A DNA stretch of 42,525 nucleotides from CALMUP01 sp035327305 (lineage in GTDB: Bacteria; Verrucomicrobiota; Kiritimatiellia; CAIVKH01), in assembly GCA_035327305.1 (NCBI GenBank), contig DAOLDL010000020.1, forward strand, positions 1 through 42,525, given 5' to 3'. The translations under genes were made by a program, and so were the position numbers. How positions within the stretch are numbered: position 1 is the first letter of the stretch; each line of letters opens with the position of its first letter. This document shows, piece after piece, positions 1 to 7,606 of the stretch. A model generated the notes under the pieces. That model was given only the letters and a program-made list of their open reading frames with translations. It did not search any database and was not told the origin of the DNA.

Positions 1-78
1 TTAGCTTTCAAAGATTTGCTCTTGCGATTGCACCGTGAATTGCATACTCTTACCAGTAAGAACACACAGGAGCGCGCC

Positions 79-342
79 ATGATTGCAGTTGCCACAACTA
101 AAATGTCGTCGAAGGGGCAAGTCGTCATCCCTGAAGACATTCGGAATCGCATGAATCTGACAACTGGCTCTCAGTTCGTCGTAGTTGGCGAAGGTGATGT
201 CGTGATTCTTAAAACCTTGACCACGCCATCGATGCAACAATTTGACGGGCTTATAAAGAAGGCCAGGATGCAGGCCAAGGCTGCGGGGATGAAAAAAGCC
301 GATATAGCAAGGGCGATCAAACTGGCCCGCGGCCATCGGTGA
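79..342 (+). CDS. AbrB/MazE-type antitoxin
   Basis: An 87-residue protein with the swapped-hairpin AbrB DNA-binding signature near its start: SSKGQVVIPEDIRNRMNL, then a Gly-rich turn and VVILK. Proteins of this type bind the promoter of their own toxin-antitoxin operon and neutralise the partner toxin. The start at 79 was chosen because AGGAG at 69-73 sits a normal distance upstream; an upstream in-frame start at 16 would only add residues unlike the family. The C-terminal tail (about residues 50-87) is rich in Lys, Arg and Ala and is the expected toxin-binding part. The stop overlaps the GTG start of the PIN toxin, so the two are translationally coupled. The family call is firm; the antitoxin role is inferred from the neighbour. 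Confidence 0.85.
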   Translation: MIAVATTKMSSKGQVVIPEDIRNRMNLTTGSQFVVVGEGDVVILKTLTTPSMQQFDGLIKKARMQAKAAGMKKADIARAIKLARGHR

Positions 343-749
343 AGGTCATTTTAGATACAAACGTATTCATCTCCGGCGTGTTTTTCTCGGGTCCACCATC
401 AAAGATTCTTGAAGCTTGGAAAAACAGGGCGATAAAACTCGTGATTTCACCATCTATCTTTGAGGAATATAGAAGGGTGGCAAGTGAACTTTCCAAACAG
501 TTTGCGTCTGTTGATATTTCCTCTATTCTTGAATTGGTTGCCATCAACGCTGACATGGTACCGGATACAACCTTACCAACTCCTGTTTGCACAGATCCTG
601 ACGATGACAAGTTTCTTGCCTGTGCTGTTGCGGCAAAAACCAAGATTATTTGCAGTGGAGACAAGGCATTATTGAAAACTTCCGGGTACAGAAATATCCA
701 AGTATTTACTCCGGCTGATTTTTGTAAGAATCACATAAAAGAAAGCTAA
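339..749 (+). CDS. PIN-domain toxin (COG1569-like ribonuclease)
   Basis: A 136-residue PIN-domain protein starting at a GTG that overlaps the antitoxin stop (GTGA). The acidic residues of the PIN metal site are visible: Asp in VILDTNVF at the N-terminus, Glu in SPSIFEEYRR, Asp in CTDPDDDKFLACA, and a last Asp in CSGDKALL. PIN toxins are Mg2+-dependent RNases that cleave RNA, often tRNA or rRNA, when the antitoxin is lost. Length and motif order match the family usually annotated as 'putative toxin-antitoxin system toxin component, PIN family'. The active site looks intact, so this is probably a functional toxin. RNA target unknown. Confidence 0.85.
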   Translation: MKVILDTNVFISGVFFSGPPSKILEAWKNRAIKLVISPSIFEEYRRVASELSKQFASVDISSILELVAINADMVPDTTLPTPVCTDPDDDKFLACAVAAKTKIICSGDKALLKTSGYRNIQVFTPADFCKNHIKES

Positions 750-896
750 CATGTGGCTCGAGTGCACACCGAAGACGGTGGCTCTGAGGCTTATCGTTAT
801 GTTTCAGAAGGCGTGCTGTGTGCAAGCGAGCTTGGGTGCGTGGACCAAGATGCGCGCCAGATTCATTAATTTCGTCGGTTGGCTCCTGTTCTGAGC

Positions 897-3584
897 CTAA
901 TGCCGTTCCAGCCGGTAATAGGCTCCAGATGCCGGGGGGTTGGTATCGGTAAATGTCTGCCCCCATTGTTCCATTGTGTTGGTTCGACCACCGATCGTTT
1001 GCCAATCGACTTGGTTTACGTCAGCGGCTCGTTTAATGATGAATCGTCCACCGGGTGCGGACATCCATTCAAATGTGAAATGATTATTTACGCTGACACC
1101 AAATACATCTACACGAAACGCATGATCCGGTGATAATACATCGTAGACACCATCCATTGCGGTATCTCGTATAGCCGCGATAGGTACCTGCAAAAATTCC
1201 TGCGGTTCCAAATTGTTGTTGGCAATAACAGCCGCCGGTGCCTGGGCGTTTATTTGTCCCCAGGTCGGGAAATTCATATTCGCATCTTCTGTATTGTACG
1301 CCACTGCGGCTAGATAAACGTACTCCGGCATATTTCCAAATTCCGCAACAAGATCAATGCTTCCTTCCATCTGCAAACTATTCACTGGCGGCTTAAATAA
1401 TGTCACTGGCCCCACCGTGTTGAACCATCCAGCATAGGTTGTGGTACTTTCGCCGGCCAGATAAGGCTTATTTCCGGGAACGGCAATAAATCCCTGTTTG
1501 GCCCAAGGCGCCGGCGTGGTTGCCGATGGCAACAGGACGTCCGATACAAACAAATGATGATCACTGCCAAAGCCCGCCCCGTCACTTCCTGGCGACCAGG
1601 TGGACACATACAACCTCGTGCCTCGAACAGCGGCATAAATTACCATTCCGGGACTTGACAACAAATAGGTGGCGAAATCCGCCTCGCCATCCATGATAAA
1701 CTCATTCGCGGCGGGCGTGGATATGGCGGTCAACTCGGAGTACGGACTTAATCCATACGCATTTTCAGCGCGCAGGGTGTAGCTGTACAACGTGGACGAA
1801 AAAAGTCCGGCATCTTTGAAAATCAAGTTGGTTGTGTAGCCGATATAGGTATTGTCGCGATAAACGAGATAGTTAGTCGCGCTTATGGTTGATTGCCACG
1901 AAACCTGCAATTGCGAACCGGAAATTCTCTTTATCGACAACCCGATAGGCGCCGAAGGCGGCTGTTGCTGGTCACCAAAACCATATAACGTGTAGGTACC
2001 AAGGCTTCCATACGCGGTATAACCAGGATCAGCCCCCGCAGGCTTGCCAACCCCGCGCACACGAAGATAAACATTTTGAGGTGAAGCCAGGTTAAATGTC
2101 GCGGCCGCACTTAATAAATTCGGCGGATTCGATGTAGCAATGATGGAGCCAGATGAATTTAGAACTTCCAACAAGCCATCAATGTTCCCGTGAATAACCG
2201 GTTGCAAATATATGGTGTGCAAGCCGGAAGTCAGACTGACCACGAAAACATCGACATCCGAGCTACTTCCAATTCGACCATCCATCGATGATCCAATAAT
2301 CGATGTTGCGGTGTTGGTGTTGTTTCCATGATCGTCGGCCAGGTACGGAATCAGCGTGGACATAATCTGTAAATCGTCCTGGGTATTGTTGGCGGCGGGA
2401 TATTCGCCTTTGCTCCACTGGGTCAACTCACGATAGTACCCCACCCCCATGATCGGCGCCCAACCAGTGACACCGGATCCGTGCCCAGCGTAATATTCCT
2501 CGAGCGGACTTGTTCGACCGTCGTGAAACAGTCCCAGCGTGTGCCCCACCTCATGTGAAACCACCTCGGCACACGCTTTAGCCTCCGTGTCTATGAATGC
2601 CCAGCAATATCGGCTGTATAAACCGGCAAATGAACCGATGTATGCAACACCACCCGCACCCGGTGCCGCGGTATCTGTAGGCGTTATGATCACATGAGTT
2701 CGACGTCCAGGTGTTGCATTCGTGTAATCGGAGGCCAATGTAGTGACATTAACATCGAAGACTTCAAAGTCGGCTACCACACGTCGCCACACTTCCTGAA
2801 TCTGGCTGTCATTAAAACGGGCGGGCGCGGCAAATATCGTATTACCACCATTCCAAGCGCTGTCGGTTACCGTTTCCCCATCGAAGTCCAGATAGATAAC
2901 GTTGCCCGATGCCGGTCGACTGCGTAGTACTGGTATGGACGCTGGCATTGGAGGCGCTGATGATGCGAATGCGACGAACACTTCATTGGTCGGTCGCGGC
3001 ATTCCGGCCAGCACGGGCGAACCAATATCGGGTGGCGACACACCCACACGCGGCTTGGCGCAGATCAATTCGGATAAAGCCATGCGACGCACATCAATCT
3101 GTGCGAATTGGTCATCTGCGGAAATTACATAAGCGGTGTTGATATCAGGAAATTGAATGGTCCCAAGAACACGTCCCTCCTGCCATTTCATCCCCATGAC
3201 ACCATTTGCCGGGTGAGAGAATGTTGCGTTCAGTTGATACACCTCATCCGAAGTCCATGTCCGTGAAATTACCCCGGCAAGAATTTCCATACCCGAGACT
3301 TGCACATGGATGATTTCATCAGGCTGAAGATTTCGCCAGACACTGGGAGGGGTTATATCGGGTTTTATTGGATGCATACTTACCGGAGGTGGAAGCGCAT
3401 CCAATTCCGGTATGGAGGACGGATAAGCACCCGTATCCTTCAACACCACAGAATTTTCCAGCGGAGCCGGAGTAGACGCGTCATGATCGGCCAAGCCAAC
3501 AGATTCCCTGGGGATAATAACAAGCAATGGCAGAGCAAACAATCCCGCTAAAATGATGGCATATTTGATTATCCAAAAGCGCAT
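897..3584 (-). CDS. Secreted metzincin-like zinc metalloprotease, multidomain
   Basis: An 895-residue exported protein. Residues 1-25 form a signal peptide (basic start, then IILAGLFALPLLVII). A propeptide-like region follows to about 225. The catalytic domain carries HEVGHTLGLFHD at 344-355, the HExxHxxGxxHD zinc site of metzincins, and a likely Met-turn at WAPIMG (Met379). Residues of about 435-535 resemble a pre-peptidase C-terminal (PPC) beta domain, 543-623 are a fibronectin type III domain, and 625-895 are unassigned beta-rich sequence ending in a 'YYRLERH' tail. It probably digests extracellular protein; the substrate is unknown. It is a single gene, transcribed divergently from nikR and convergent with the PIN toxin. 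No sorting motif or membrane anchor other than the signal peptide is seen. The metzincin call is solid; the domain limits are approximate. Confidence 0.85.
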   Translation of the reverse strand: MRFWIIKYAIILAGLFALPLLVIIPRESVGLADHDASTPAPLENSVVLKDTGAYPSSIPELDALPPPVSMHPIKPDITPPSVWRNLQPDEIIHVQVSGMEILAGVISRTWTSDEVYQLNATFSHPANGVMGMKWQEGRVLGTIQFPDINTAYVISADDQFAQIDVRRMALSELICAKPRVGVSPPDIGSPVLAGMPRPTNEVFVAFASSAPPMPASIPVLRSRPASGNVIYLDFDGETVTDSAWNGGNTIFAAPARFNDSQIQEVWRRVVADFEVFDVNVTTLASDYTNATPGRRTHVIITPTDTAAPGAGGVAYIGSFAGLYSRYCWAFIDTEAKACAEVVSHEVGHTLGLFHDGRTSPLEEYYAGHGSGVTGWAPIMGVGYYRELTQWSKGEYPAANNTQDDLQIMSTLIPYLADDHGNNTNTATSIIGSSMDGRIGSSSDVDVFVVSLTSGLHTIYLQPVIHGNIDGLLEVLNSSGSIIATSNPPNLLSAAATFNLASPQNVYLRVRGVGKPAGADPGYTAYGSLGTYTLYGFGDQQQPPSAPIGLSIKRISGSQLQVSWQSTISATNYLVYRDNTYIGYTTNLIFKDAGLFSSTLYSYTLRAENAYGLSPYSELTAISTPAANEFIMDGEADFATYLLSSPGMVIYAAVRGTRLYVSTWSPGSDGAGFGSDHHLFVSDVLLPSATTPAPWAKQGFIAVPGNKPYLAGESTTTYAGWFNTVGPVTLFKPPVNSLQMEGSIDLVAEFGNMPEYVYLAAVAYNTEDANMNFPTWGQINAQAPAAVIANNNLEPQEFLQVPIAAIRDTAMDGVYDVLSPDHAFRVDVFGVSVNNHFTFEWMSAPGGRFIIKRAADVNQVDWQTIGGRTNTMEQWGQTFTDTNPPASGAYYRLERH

Positions 3585-3694
3585 TTTTCAAAACCCCGTG
3601 GAAATGAGCACTGAATGGACAAACCATACACCATAAATGAGCAGATTGGAATGACTTGGTGGAATCATTATCCGAAAGCCATCATATTGCGCCT

Positions 3695-3730
3695 GGTATC
3701 AGGAAATTGCATAATTCCAACAACACGTCT
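3695..3730. repeat. Imperfect copy of a 36-bp segment of the protease gene
   Basis: This stretch matches 3141-3176, inside the metalloprotease gene, at 29 of 36 positions by my hand count and in the same orientation. Read on the minus strand in the matching frame it gives RRVVGIMQFPD, against GRVLGTIQFPD in the protease. It includes the putative -35 region of nikR. It may be a remnant of a decayed protease paralogue or a chance match. Confidence 0.4.
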
Positions 3731-3735
3731 ATAAT
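3707..3735 (+). promoter_or_regulatory. Candidate sigma-70-type promoter of nikR operon
   Basis: A perfect -10 hexamer TATAAT lies at 3730-3735, preceded at a 17-bp spacing by TTGCAT (3707-3712), a weak -35. Transcription would start near 3742. The adjoining NikR operator candidate begins on the last base of the -10 box, which suits direct repression. Predicted from sequence only. Confidence 0.5.
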
Positions 3736-3760
3736 GTTACGAATAATAACAAATGTAACA
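3735..3760 (+). promoter_or_regulatory. Candidate NikR operator (TGTTAC-N14-GTAACA)
   Basis: A perfect 6-bp inverted repeat, TGTTAC at 3735-3740 and GTAACA at 3755-3760, separated by 14 bp and ending 11 bp before the nikR start codon. The E. coli NikR operator is GTATGA-N16-TCATAC. The site described for Geobacter uraniireducens NikR is GTGTTAC-N13/14-GTAACAC, and this sequence agrees with that form in 12 of its 14 conserved bases. Its position over the -10 edge and expected +1 predicts nickel-dependent autorepression of the whole downstream operon. Confidence 0.7.
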
Positions 3761-3771
3761 ATCTGGTCGCT

Positions 3772-4182
3772 ATGCTTGAACGATTCTCCATATCCATCGA
3801 CAGCGAATTGCTGAAGCAATTCGATCGCTACATTGCACTTAAAAAATATCAAAACCGATCCGAGGCCATCCGCGATTTGATAAGAAAATCATTGATCGAG
3901 CAGGAGTGGAAGGCTAACCAGGAAGTGGTCGGAGTTATCACACTTGTGTTCAATCATCACCAGCGACAGTTGCAGGACAAAATGACAGAAATCCAGCACA
4001 AGTATCATCATATCGTGGTGTCTACTACGCACATTCACCTCGGCGAGCATGACTGCCTTGAAGTTATCATTGCGCGAGGGAAAGCATCTTTGGTTCAATC
4101 TCTCTCAGAACTTTTAACCGCCATGAAAGGAGTCAAGGACGGCTCCTTGACCATGTCAAGTGCGGGAGAGCATTTACATTGA
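3772..4182 (+). CDS. nikR: Nickel-responsive transcriptional regulator NikR
   Basis: A 136-residue ribbon-helix-helix/ACT-domain regulator. Residues 1-45 are the RHH DNA-binding part (LERFSISIDSELLKQFDRYI, then NRSEAIRDLIRKSL). The C-terminal ACT-like domain carries His76, His87, His89 and Cys95, the same four numbered ligands that make the square-planar nickel site of E. coli NikR. NikR binds Ni2+, tetramerises and represses nickel uptake genes. It is the first gene of an operon with an ECF-type metal transporter directly downstream, 9 bp away, which argues that the transported metal is nickel rather than cobalt. No clear Shine-Dalgarno precedes the ATG; the start gives full agreement with the family N-terminus. 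Confidence 0.95.
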   Translation: MLERFSISIDSELLKQFDRYIALKKYQNRSEAIRDLIRKSLIEQEWKANQEVVGVITLVFNHHQRQLQDKMTEIQHKYHHIVVSTTHIHLGEHDCLEVIIARGKASLVQSLSELLTAMKGVKDGSLTMSSAGEHLH

Positions 4183-4191
4183 GAACGCGTC

Positions 4192-4815
4192 ATGCATATT
4201 GCTGATGGCGTGGTATCCATGCCGGTACTCGTCACGGGTACTTTGTTTGCCGGCGTTGGAGTTGCCGCAGGATTACGTGCCATCACACCCGAACGTTTGC
4301 CAGCGGCGGCTCTGGTCAGCGCCATGTTTTTTGTCGCCAGCCTGATTCATGTCCCGATCGGTCCGGCCAAACTGCACTTGGTGCTTAACGGCCTGGCCGG
4401 CTTGATTCTTGGTTCCGCAGTATTTCCCGCCATCCTGATCGCTTTGTTATTGCAGGCTTTCATGTTCGGCTATGGTGGATTGTCCGTGCTGGGATTAAAT
4501 ACGCTTATCATGGCCCTGCCCGGATATTTCGGTTACGTCCTGTTTATTCACCAGCTTCGCAAAACCGAACGGAGATCGAAAGCTTTATTGATTGGCTTTT
4601 CTGCCGGTGCGTGTGGCATTTTTGTTGCTTCACTGTTGTTGTTTTCTGCGCTGGTGCTTTCGGGAGAACGCTACAACGTATTGGCGTCGGCCTTGTTCGT
4701 TTCTCACCTACCCCTTTTACTTATCGAAGCATTGGTCACCGGTGTTGCCGCGCGATTTCTCTGGCAAATAAAACCGGAAATTTTAATGGAGTCCCGGCCA
4801 CATGAGACCGTCTGA
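4192..4815 (+). CDS. cbiM: ECF transporter S component CbiM/NikM (Ni2+ uptake)
   Basis: A 207-residue polytopic membrane protein beginning MHIADGV. In NikM/CbiM proteins the amino group of Met1, His2 and a later His bind the metal; here the later residue is probably His62 in PAKLHLVLNGLAG. About six hydrophobic segments are present. This is the metal-specificity subunit of a group I ECF transporter, working with the CbiQ and CbiO proteins encoded next. The length is that of a bare M subunit: there is no fused N domain, and no separate cbiN, nikN, nikK or nikL gene follows. The nikR context makes nickel the likely substrate. Its last 14 bp overlap the start of cbiQ. Confidence 0.9.
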   Translation: MHIADGVVSMPVLVTGTLFAGVGVAAGLRAITPERLPAAALVSAMFFVASLIHVPIGPAKLHLVLNGLAGLILGSAVFPAILIALLLQAFMFGYGGLSVLGLNTLIMALPGYFGYVLFIHQLRKTERRSKALLIGFSAGACGIFVASLLLFSALVLSGERYNVLASALFVSHLPLLLIEALVTGVAARFLWQIKPEILMESRPHETV

Positions 4816-5554
4816 CTGGGCCTATCCGTACGACTCATCCGGACTGCTTCAGTGGTTTGACCCGAGAACGCGGATCATCAGCGCTGTAGTGCTGACCCTG
4901 ACGGCACTTATCATCGAGAAGCCACAGTTACTTTTAGCTCTGATGATCTCGGCCACGGTATTGATTGTGTTATCCGGACTTTCCATTCGACAGCTTTTGT
5001 ATCGGATGTCGGCAATTATCATTTTCTTCGTTTTGCTTTTGATTTTCCTGCCGATGACGGCGCCTGACTTTACAATGCGCTCACTGCAATACACCACTGC
5101 GCTTATACCGGAAGCTTTGCGGATTGGACTCAAAGCATCAACCGTAATGCTATTCGCCATAGGTTTGGTCGGCACAATTGAGCCGGTCAGCCTGGGACAT
5201 GCCATGACGCATTTGCGTATGCCAGAAAAACTGGTGCAAATGTATTTATTTACCATCCGGTATTTTGACATTTTCCGTCGTGAAATGCAGTTACTACACA
5301 CCGCAATGCTGGCCAGGGGATTTCGACCATCCCTGCGTATATGCGCCATACGCAGTTACGGACAACTTATTGGAATGTTGATTATTCGAAGCCTTGATCG
5401 CAGTGAGCGCGTTTTATTCGCAATGAAGTGCCGGGGATATCATGGCAAATTTTATCTTTTCCATCATTTCCACTTTCATCGCCGGGATGCAGTATTTATG
5501 ACACTGGTAATGTGCGCGGTAACTGGAATAATCATTTTAGAGATGAAACCATGA
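4802..5554 (+). CDS. cbiQ: ECF transporter T component CbiQ
   Basis: A 250-residue membrane protein with four to six hydrophobic helices and the two cytoplasmic coupling motifs of EcfT proteins, each centred on an x-R-G triplet: MLARGFRP around residue 167 and MKCRGYHG around 208. These helices dock on the ATPases and transmit ATP hydrolysis to the S component. The gene starts inside the end of cbiM and its TGA overlaps the ATG of the ATPase gene (ATGA at 5551-5554), so the M, Q and O subunits are translationally coupled. Family assignment is strong from the motifs and gene order. Confidence 0.9.
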   Translation: MRPSDWAYPYDSSGLLQWFDPRTRIISAVVLTLTALIIEKPQLLLALMISATVLIVLSGLSIRQLLYRMSAIIIFFVLLLIFLPMTAPDFTMRSLQYTTALIPEALRIGLKASTVMLFAIGLVGTIEPVSLGHAMTHLRMPEKLVQMYLFTIRYFDIFRREMQLLHTAMLARGFRPSLRICAIRSYGQLIGMLIIRSLDRSERVLFAMKCRGYHGKFYLFHHFHFHRRDAVFMTLVMCAVTGIIILEMKP

Positions 5555-6189
5555 ATGTTTTAACTGTTCATGATTTGTATTTTCACTACCGGCACTCCAA
5601 CCCCGTGTTTCAAGGACTTTCCTTTGAATTGAAGGACAATGAACGCGTAGGACTAACCGGATCAAACGGTTCCGGTAAAAGCACATTATTTCAAATCTTG
5701 ATGGGTTTTCGAAAACCGGATCGAGGAACGATCAACTGGTATGGCAGTGAAATCACCACGGAGTCCATGTTTGCGGAAGTTCGGCGCAAAGTGGGACTGC
5801 TATTCCAACAACCGGACGATCAATTATTCTGTGCTACAGTTGGTGATGAAGTGGCATTCGGCCCTTTCAACCTCGGGTTATCGCGAAGCGAAGTATTGCA
5901 TATCGTTGAGGAAACGTTGGCCAGCCTCAACCTTCAAGGCTATGCCGATCGGATCACCTATCACTTATCCGAAGGGGAAAAACGACTGGTTTCACTTGCG
6001 GCCGTGCTGGCCATGAAACCAGATGTTCTGCTATTGGATGAACCCACCAACGGATTGGATGAGCGATCGAAAGAGCTAATCACACAACATTTGGCGCAAC
6101 TACCCCAGATGATGCTTATTGCATCGCATGATCAATCGTTTCTGGAAAAACTGACGAATCGCAGAATCGACCTGAATCACAGGACTTGA
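5551..6189 (+). CDS. cbiO: ECF transporter ATPase CbiO
   Basis: A 212-residue ABC ATPase that powers the nickel ECF transporter. Walker A is GSNGSGKS (about residues 37-44), the Q-loop is LLFQQPDDQLF, the signature is LSEGEKR, and Walker B is VLLLDEPTNGLDE followed by the H-loop SHDQSF. The start at 5551 gives an ATGA overlap with cbiQ and a standard N-terminus (MNVLTVHDLYFHY); a longer in-frame extension from 5428 only re-reads cbiQ. It is somewhat shorter than typical CbiO (about 270 residues), lacking the extra C-terminal region, but all catalytic motifs are present. Confidence 0.92.
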   Translation: MNVLTVHDLYFHYRHSNPVFQGLSFELKDNERVGLTGSNGSGKSTLFQILMGFRKPDRGTINWYGSEITTESMFAEVRRKVGLLFQQPDDQLFCATVGDEVAFGPFNLGLSRSEVLHIVEETLASLNLQGYADRITYHLSEGEKRLVSLAAVLAMKPDVLLLDEPTNGLDERSKELITQHLAQLPQMMLIASHDQSFLEKLTNRRIDLNHRT

Positions 6190-6237
6190 AGATTGTCCCC
6201 CTCGCTCCCGCATGGTACTATTCTGAAGGTGACAGCC

Positions 6238-7041
6238 ATGAAGGAACACTATATTCGACCGGCGGCTGTTTCAGGCATGTTTTACCCTGAAGATCCCACC
6301 CTGTTAAAGCGGGATGTAACGAATTACATCAGGCTTGCACGCCTCACACCTCCTGCCCCCAAACCCAAGGCATTGATTGCACCGCATGCCGGTTATATCT
6401 ATTCGGGGCCTATTGCCGGCACGGCCTTTGCATGCCTGCCCCCATTGCGAGATTCGATAAAGCGGGTGGTGATACTTGGGCCATCCCACCGGGTTGGATT
6501 TCGAGGTATCGCACTTTCATCGGCGGAAAGTTTCGCAACGCCACTTGGGCTTGTTCCGGTTGATCAAGCGGCATGTCAATCCGCTTTGCAAATTGAACAC
6601 GTAACGGTATTTGACCGCGCACATCAACACGAACACGGTTTGGAAGTCCACCTTCCCTTTCTTTTGCACTGTCTCGATCATTTTTCCATCGTACCGATGG
6701 TCGTGGGTGATACCGATCCGCAATCCGTATCCAAAGTCATCGATCAATTATGGGGTGGAAACGAAACATTGATACTTGTCAGTTCCGATTTGAGCCACTA
6801 CCTAACTTACACCGAGGCGAATAGAGTTGATGCGATGACATCTGAATGCATTGAGCGACTTGATGATGCTAATATTCAACCCGATCAGGCCTGTGGCTAC
6901 ATCCCCGTAAAAGGATTAATCATAAATGCCAAAAAGCGTCACATGCACTGTAAAACGCTGGATAAGAGAAATTCTGGCGATACAGCCGGCGATAAACACC
7001 AAGTGGTCGGTTACGGAGCTTATGCCTTTGAATACTCTTGA
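6238..7041 (+). CDS. amrB: MEMO1-family protein (AmmeMemoRadiSam system protein B)
   Basis: A 267-residue MEMO1-like protein, related to extradiol-dioxygenase-fold enzymes. The metal-site residues known from human MEMO1 have counterparts: His50 in APHAGYIYSG, His84 in LGPSHRVGF, and Cys219 in ACGYIPVKGL. The conserved EHGLEVHLPF segment is also present. The start at 6238 is preceded by AAGGTG at 6226-6231; a TTG at 6193 is possible but has no support. The biochemical role in bacteria is unknown. It lies 48 bp after cbiO and overlaps amrA by 20 bp, so it is probably part of the nikR-controlled transcript. The third usual member, a radical SAM protein, is not in the window. Confidence 0.9.
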   Translation: MKEHYIRPAAVSGMFYPEDPTLLKRDVTNYIRLARLTPPAPKPKALIAPHAGYIYSGPIAGTAFACLPPLRDSIKRVVILGPSHRVGFRGIALSSAESFATPLGLVPVDQAACQSALQIEHVTVFDRAHQHEHGLEVHLPFLLHCLDHFSIVPMVVGDTDPQSVSKVIDQLWGGNETLILVSSDLSHYLTYTEANRVDAMTSECIERLDDANIQPDQACGYIPVKGLIINAKKRHMHCKTLDKRNSGDTAGDKHQVVGYGAYAFEYS

Positions 7042-7606
7042 AAATCCTTACGAGCCACATCGCAAGATCCTTTTAGAACTTGCTCGCACATCTATTGAAC
7101 ATGGTGTTGAAACCGGAAAACCTCCGGCAATAGAAGTTTCATCCTATGACCCGCTATTACGAGTCAACCGGGCCACTTTTGTCACGCTGGATCGCAACGG
7201 ACGCCTTCGTGGTTGTATTGGTTATTTGGAGCCGGTTGAACCTCTCGTTGTTAACTTATCCAGAAATGCTGTCTCATCGGCACTGCATGACCGAAGATTT
7301 TCACCTGTTAAAAAAGGCGAGATCAACGAATTGACCATATCGATTTCCATACTATCGATTCCAAAGGAAGTTAAAGTGGCTTCGGAATCCGAGTTACTAA
7401 AAACATTACGCCCGAACATTGATGGATTGATCCTGGAAGATGGACGTCGCCGAACGACGTTTCTCCCTTCCGTATGGAATGAACTTCCGAACCCGAAGGA
7501 TTTTGTTAGGCACTTGAAAATGAAGGCAGGTTGGTCGCCCGATTACTGGTCCCACACCATCAAGGTGTATTTTTATCACGCTGACTACCTGACTGATCTT
7601 GAATAA
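7022..7606 (+). CDS. amrA: AMMECR1-family protein (AmmeMemoRadiSam system protein A)
   Basis: A 194-residue AMMECR1-domain protein. The family hallmark LRGCIGY is at about residues 62-68, with ALHDRRFSPV and the C-terminal WSPDYW segment also typical. Its function is unknown. In many bacteria and archaea it is encoded next to, or fused with, MEMO and a radical SAM enzyme. The start at 7022 lies within the last codons of amrB (20-bp overlap), which suggests coupled translation. The 3' end overlaps the end of the convergent hydrolase gene by 47 bp. Confidence 0.9.
   Translation: MPLNTLENPYEPHRKILLELARTSIEHGVETGKPPAIEVSSYDPLLRVNRATFVTLDRNGRLRGCIGYLEPVEPLVVNLSRNAVSSALHDRRFSPVKKGEINELTISISILSIPKEVKVASESELLKTLRPNIDGLILEDGRRRTTFLPSVWNELPNPKDFVRHLKMKAGWSPDYWSHTIKVYFYHADYLTDLE

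Noticed and set aside
1..336. 111-residue open frame on the minus strand
   Set aside because: It is antisense to the AbrB antitoxin, which has clear motifs; no recognisable protein features on the minus frame.
881..897. GGCTC-N7-GAGCC hairpin just after the protease stop
   Set aside because: Short stem with no T-run; not strong enough to call a terminator.
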